Below are positions 6,333-6,378 of a DNA stretch of 6,378 nt, piece after piece; the first letter of the stretch is position 1, and every line of letters starts with the position of its first letter. A program made the translations under genes and the position numbers. Below the pieces are notes generated by a model. It searched no databases. It was not told the origin of the DNA and saw only the letters and a program-made list of their open reading frames with translations. The stretch is from CAZRIZ01 sp964600285 (GTDB lineage Bacteria; Patescibacteriota; Saccharimonadia; Saccharimonadales; Saccharimonadaceae). Location of the stretch: NCBI GenBank assembly GCA_964600285.1, contig CAZRIZ010000028.1, positions 1 through 6,378 on the forward strand, written 5' to 3'.

Positions 6333-6340
6333 ATTTTACA
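6333..6340 (-). promoter_or_regulatory. Candidate -10 promoter of rlmH, implying a leaderless mRNA
   Basis: TGTAAAAT on the minus strand gives a TAAAAT box (6333-6338) ending 6 bases before the ATG at 6326, with TG directly against it. The following TAGGCTATGAA closely copies the tsaD start context. The box begins 4 bases after the U tract of the upstream terminator. There is no usable ribosome site and no visible -35 box. Confidence 0.4.
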
Positions 6341-6342
6341 CC

Positions 6343-6374
6343 AAAATAAAAAGCCCCGATATAACTCGGAGCTT
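6343..6374 (-). terminator. Rho-independent terminator of an upstream minus-strand gene
   Basis: On the minus strand a 9-base-pair stem (6366-6374 with 6351-6359) closes a 6-base loop and runs into TTTATTTT, giving a U tract UUUUUAUUUU counting the stem end. Read as minus-strand RNA the middle pair is a U-G wobble, so the stem is complete; read as plus-strand RNA it is a C-A mismatch and no U tract follows. The direction is therefore minus. It ends a gene lying to the right of this window, not any gene seen here. Confidence 0.8.
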
Positions 6375-6378
6375 AGTG

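Overview
The window looks like chromosomal sequence from a small-genome bacterium of the Patescibacteria (CPR), possibly a Candidatus Saccharibacteria (TM7) relative. That placement is an inference: it rests on tight gene packing, a compact valyl-tRNA synthetase and a signal-peptide surface protein with ~130-residue beta-type repeats. No rRNA or other phylogenetic marker is present to prove it. The standard genetic code fits: the stops used are TAA and TAG, and no gene needs UGA to be read as an amino acid.

Positions 1-2032 (minus strand) hold a two-gene cell-envelope operon. The first gene encodes a 177-residue single-pass membrane protein with a helical, TPR-like outer domain. Three bases after its stop begins a secreted protein of at least 498 residues, which runs off the left edge of the window. 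It has a clear Sec signal peptide, a cysteine-rich N-terminal domain and at least two copies of a repeat marked by a TFTH motif. I recognise no named family for either gene. This is the most novel part of the window.

Positions 2033-2214 are a divergent AT-rich promoter region. Positions 2215-3246 (plus) encode TsaD (tRNA t6A37 synthesis) and 3321-5879 (plus) encode ValS. Positions 5880-6326 (minus) encode RlmH (methylation of 23S rRNA pseudouridine 1915), whose stop codon directly abuts the valS stop. A rho-independent terminator for an unseen minus-strand gene lies at 6343-6374, just upstream of rlmH.

The right two thirds is therefore translation housekeeping: tRNA modification, tRNA charging and ribosome modification. 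The left third is an envelope accessory module. All four transcription units have a TG(n)TAAAAT or TG(n)TATAAT extended -10 element. At tsaD and rlmH this box sits only 6-7 bases before the ATG, within a shared string ending AGGCTATGAA, which suggests leaderless mRNAs. The membrane-protein, secreted-protein and valS genes have ordinary leaders, the first two with clear Shine-Dalgarno sequences. No stretch over 300 bases lacks a gene, and I saw no tRNA, rRNA, CRISPR array or insertion sequence.
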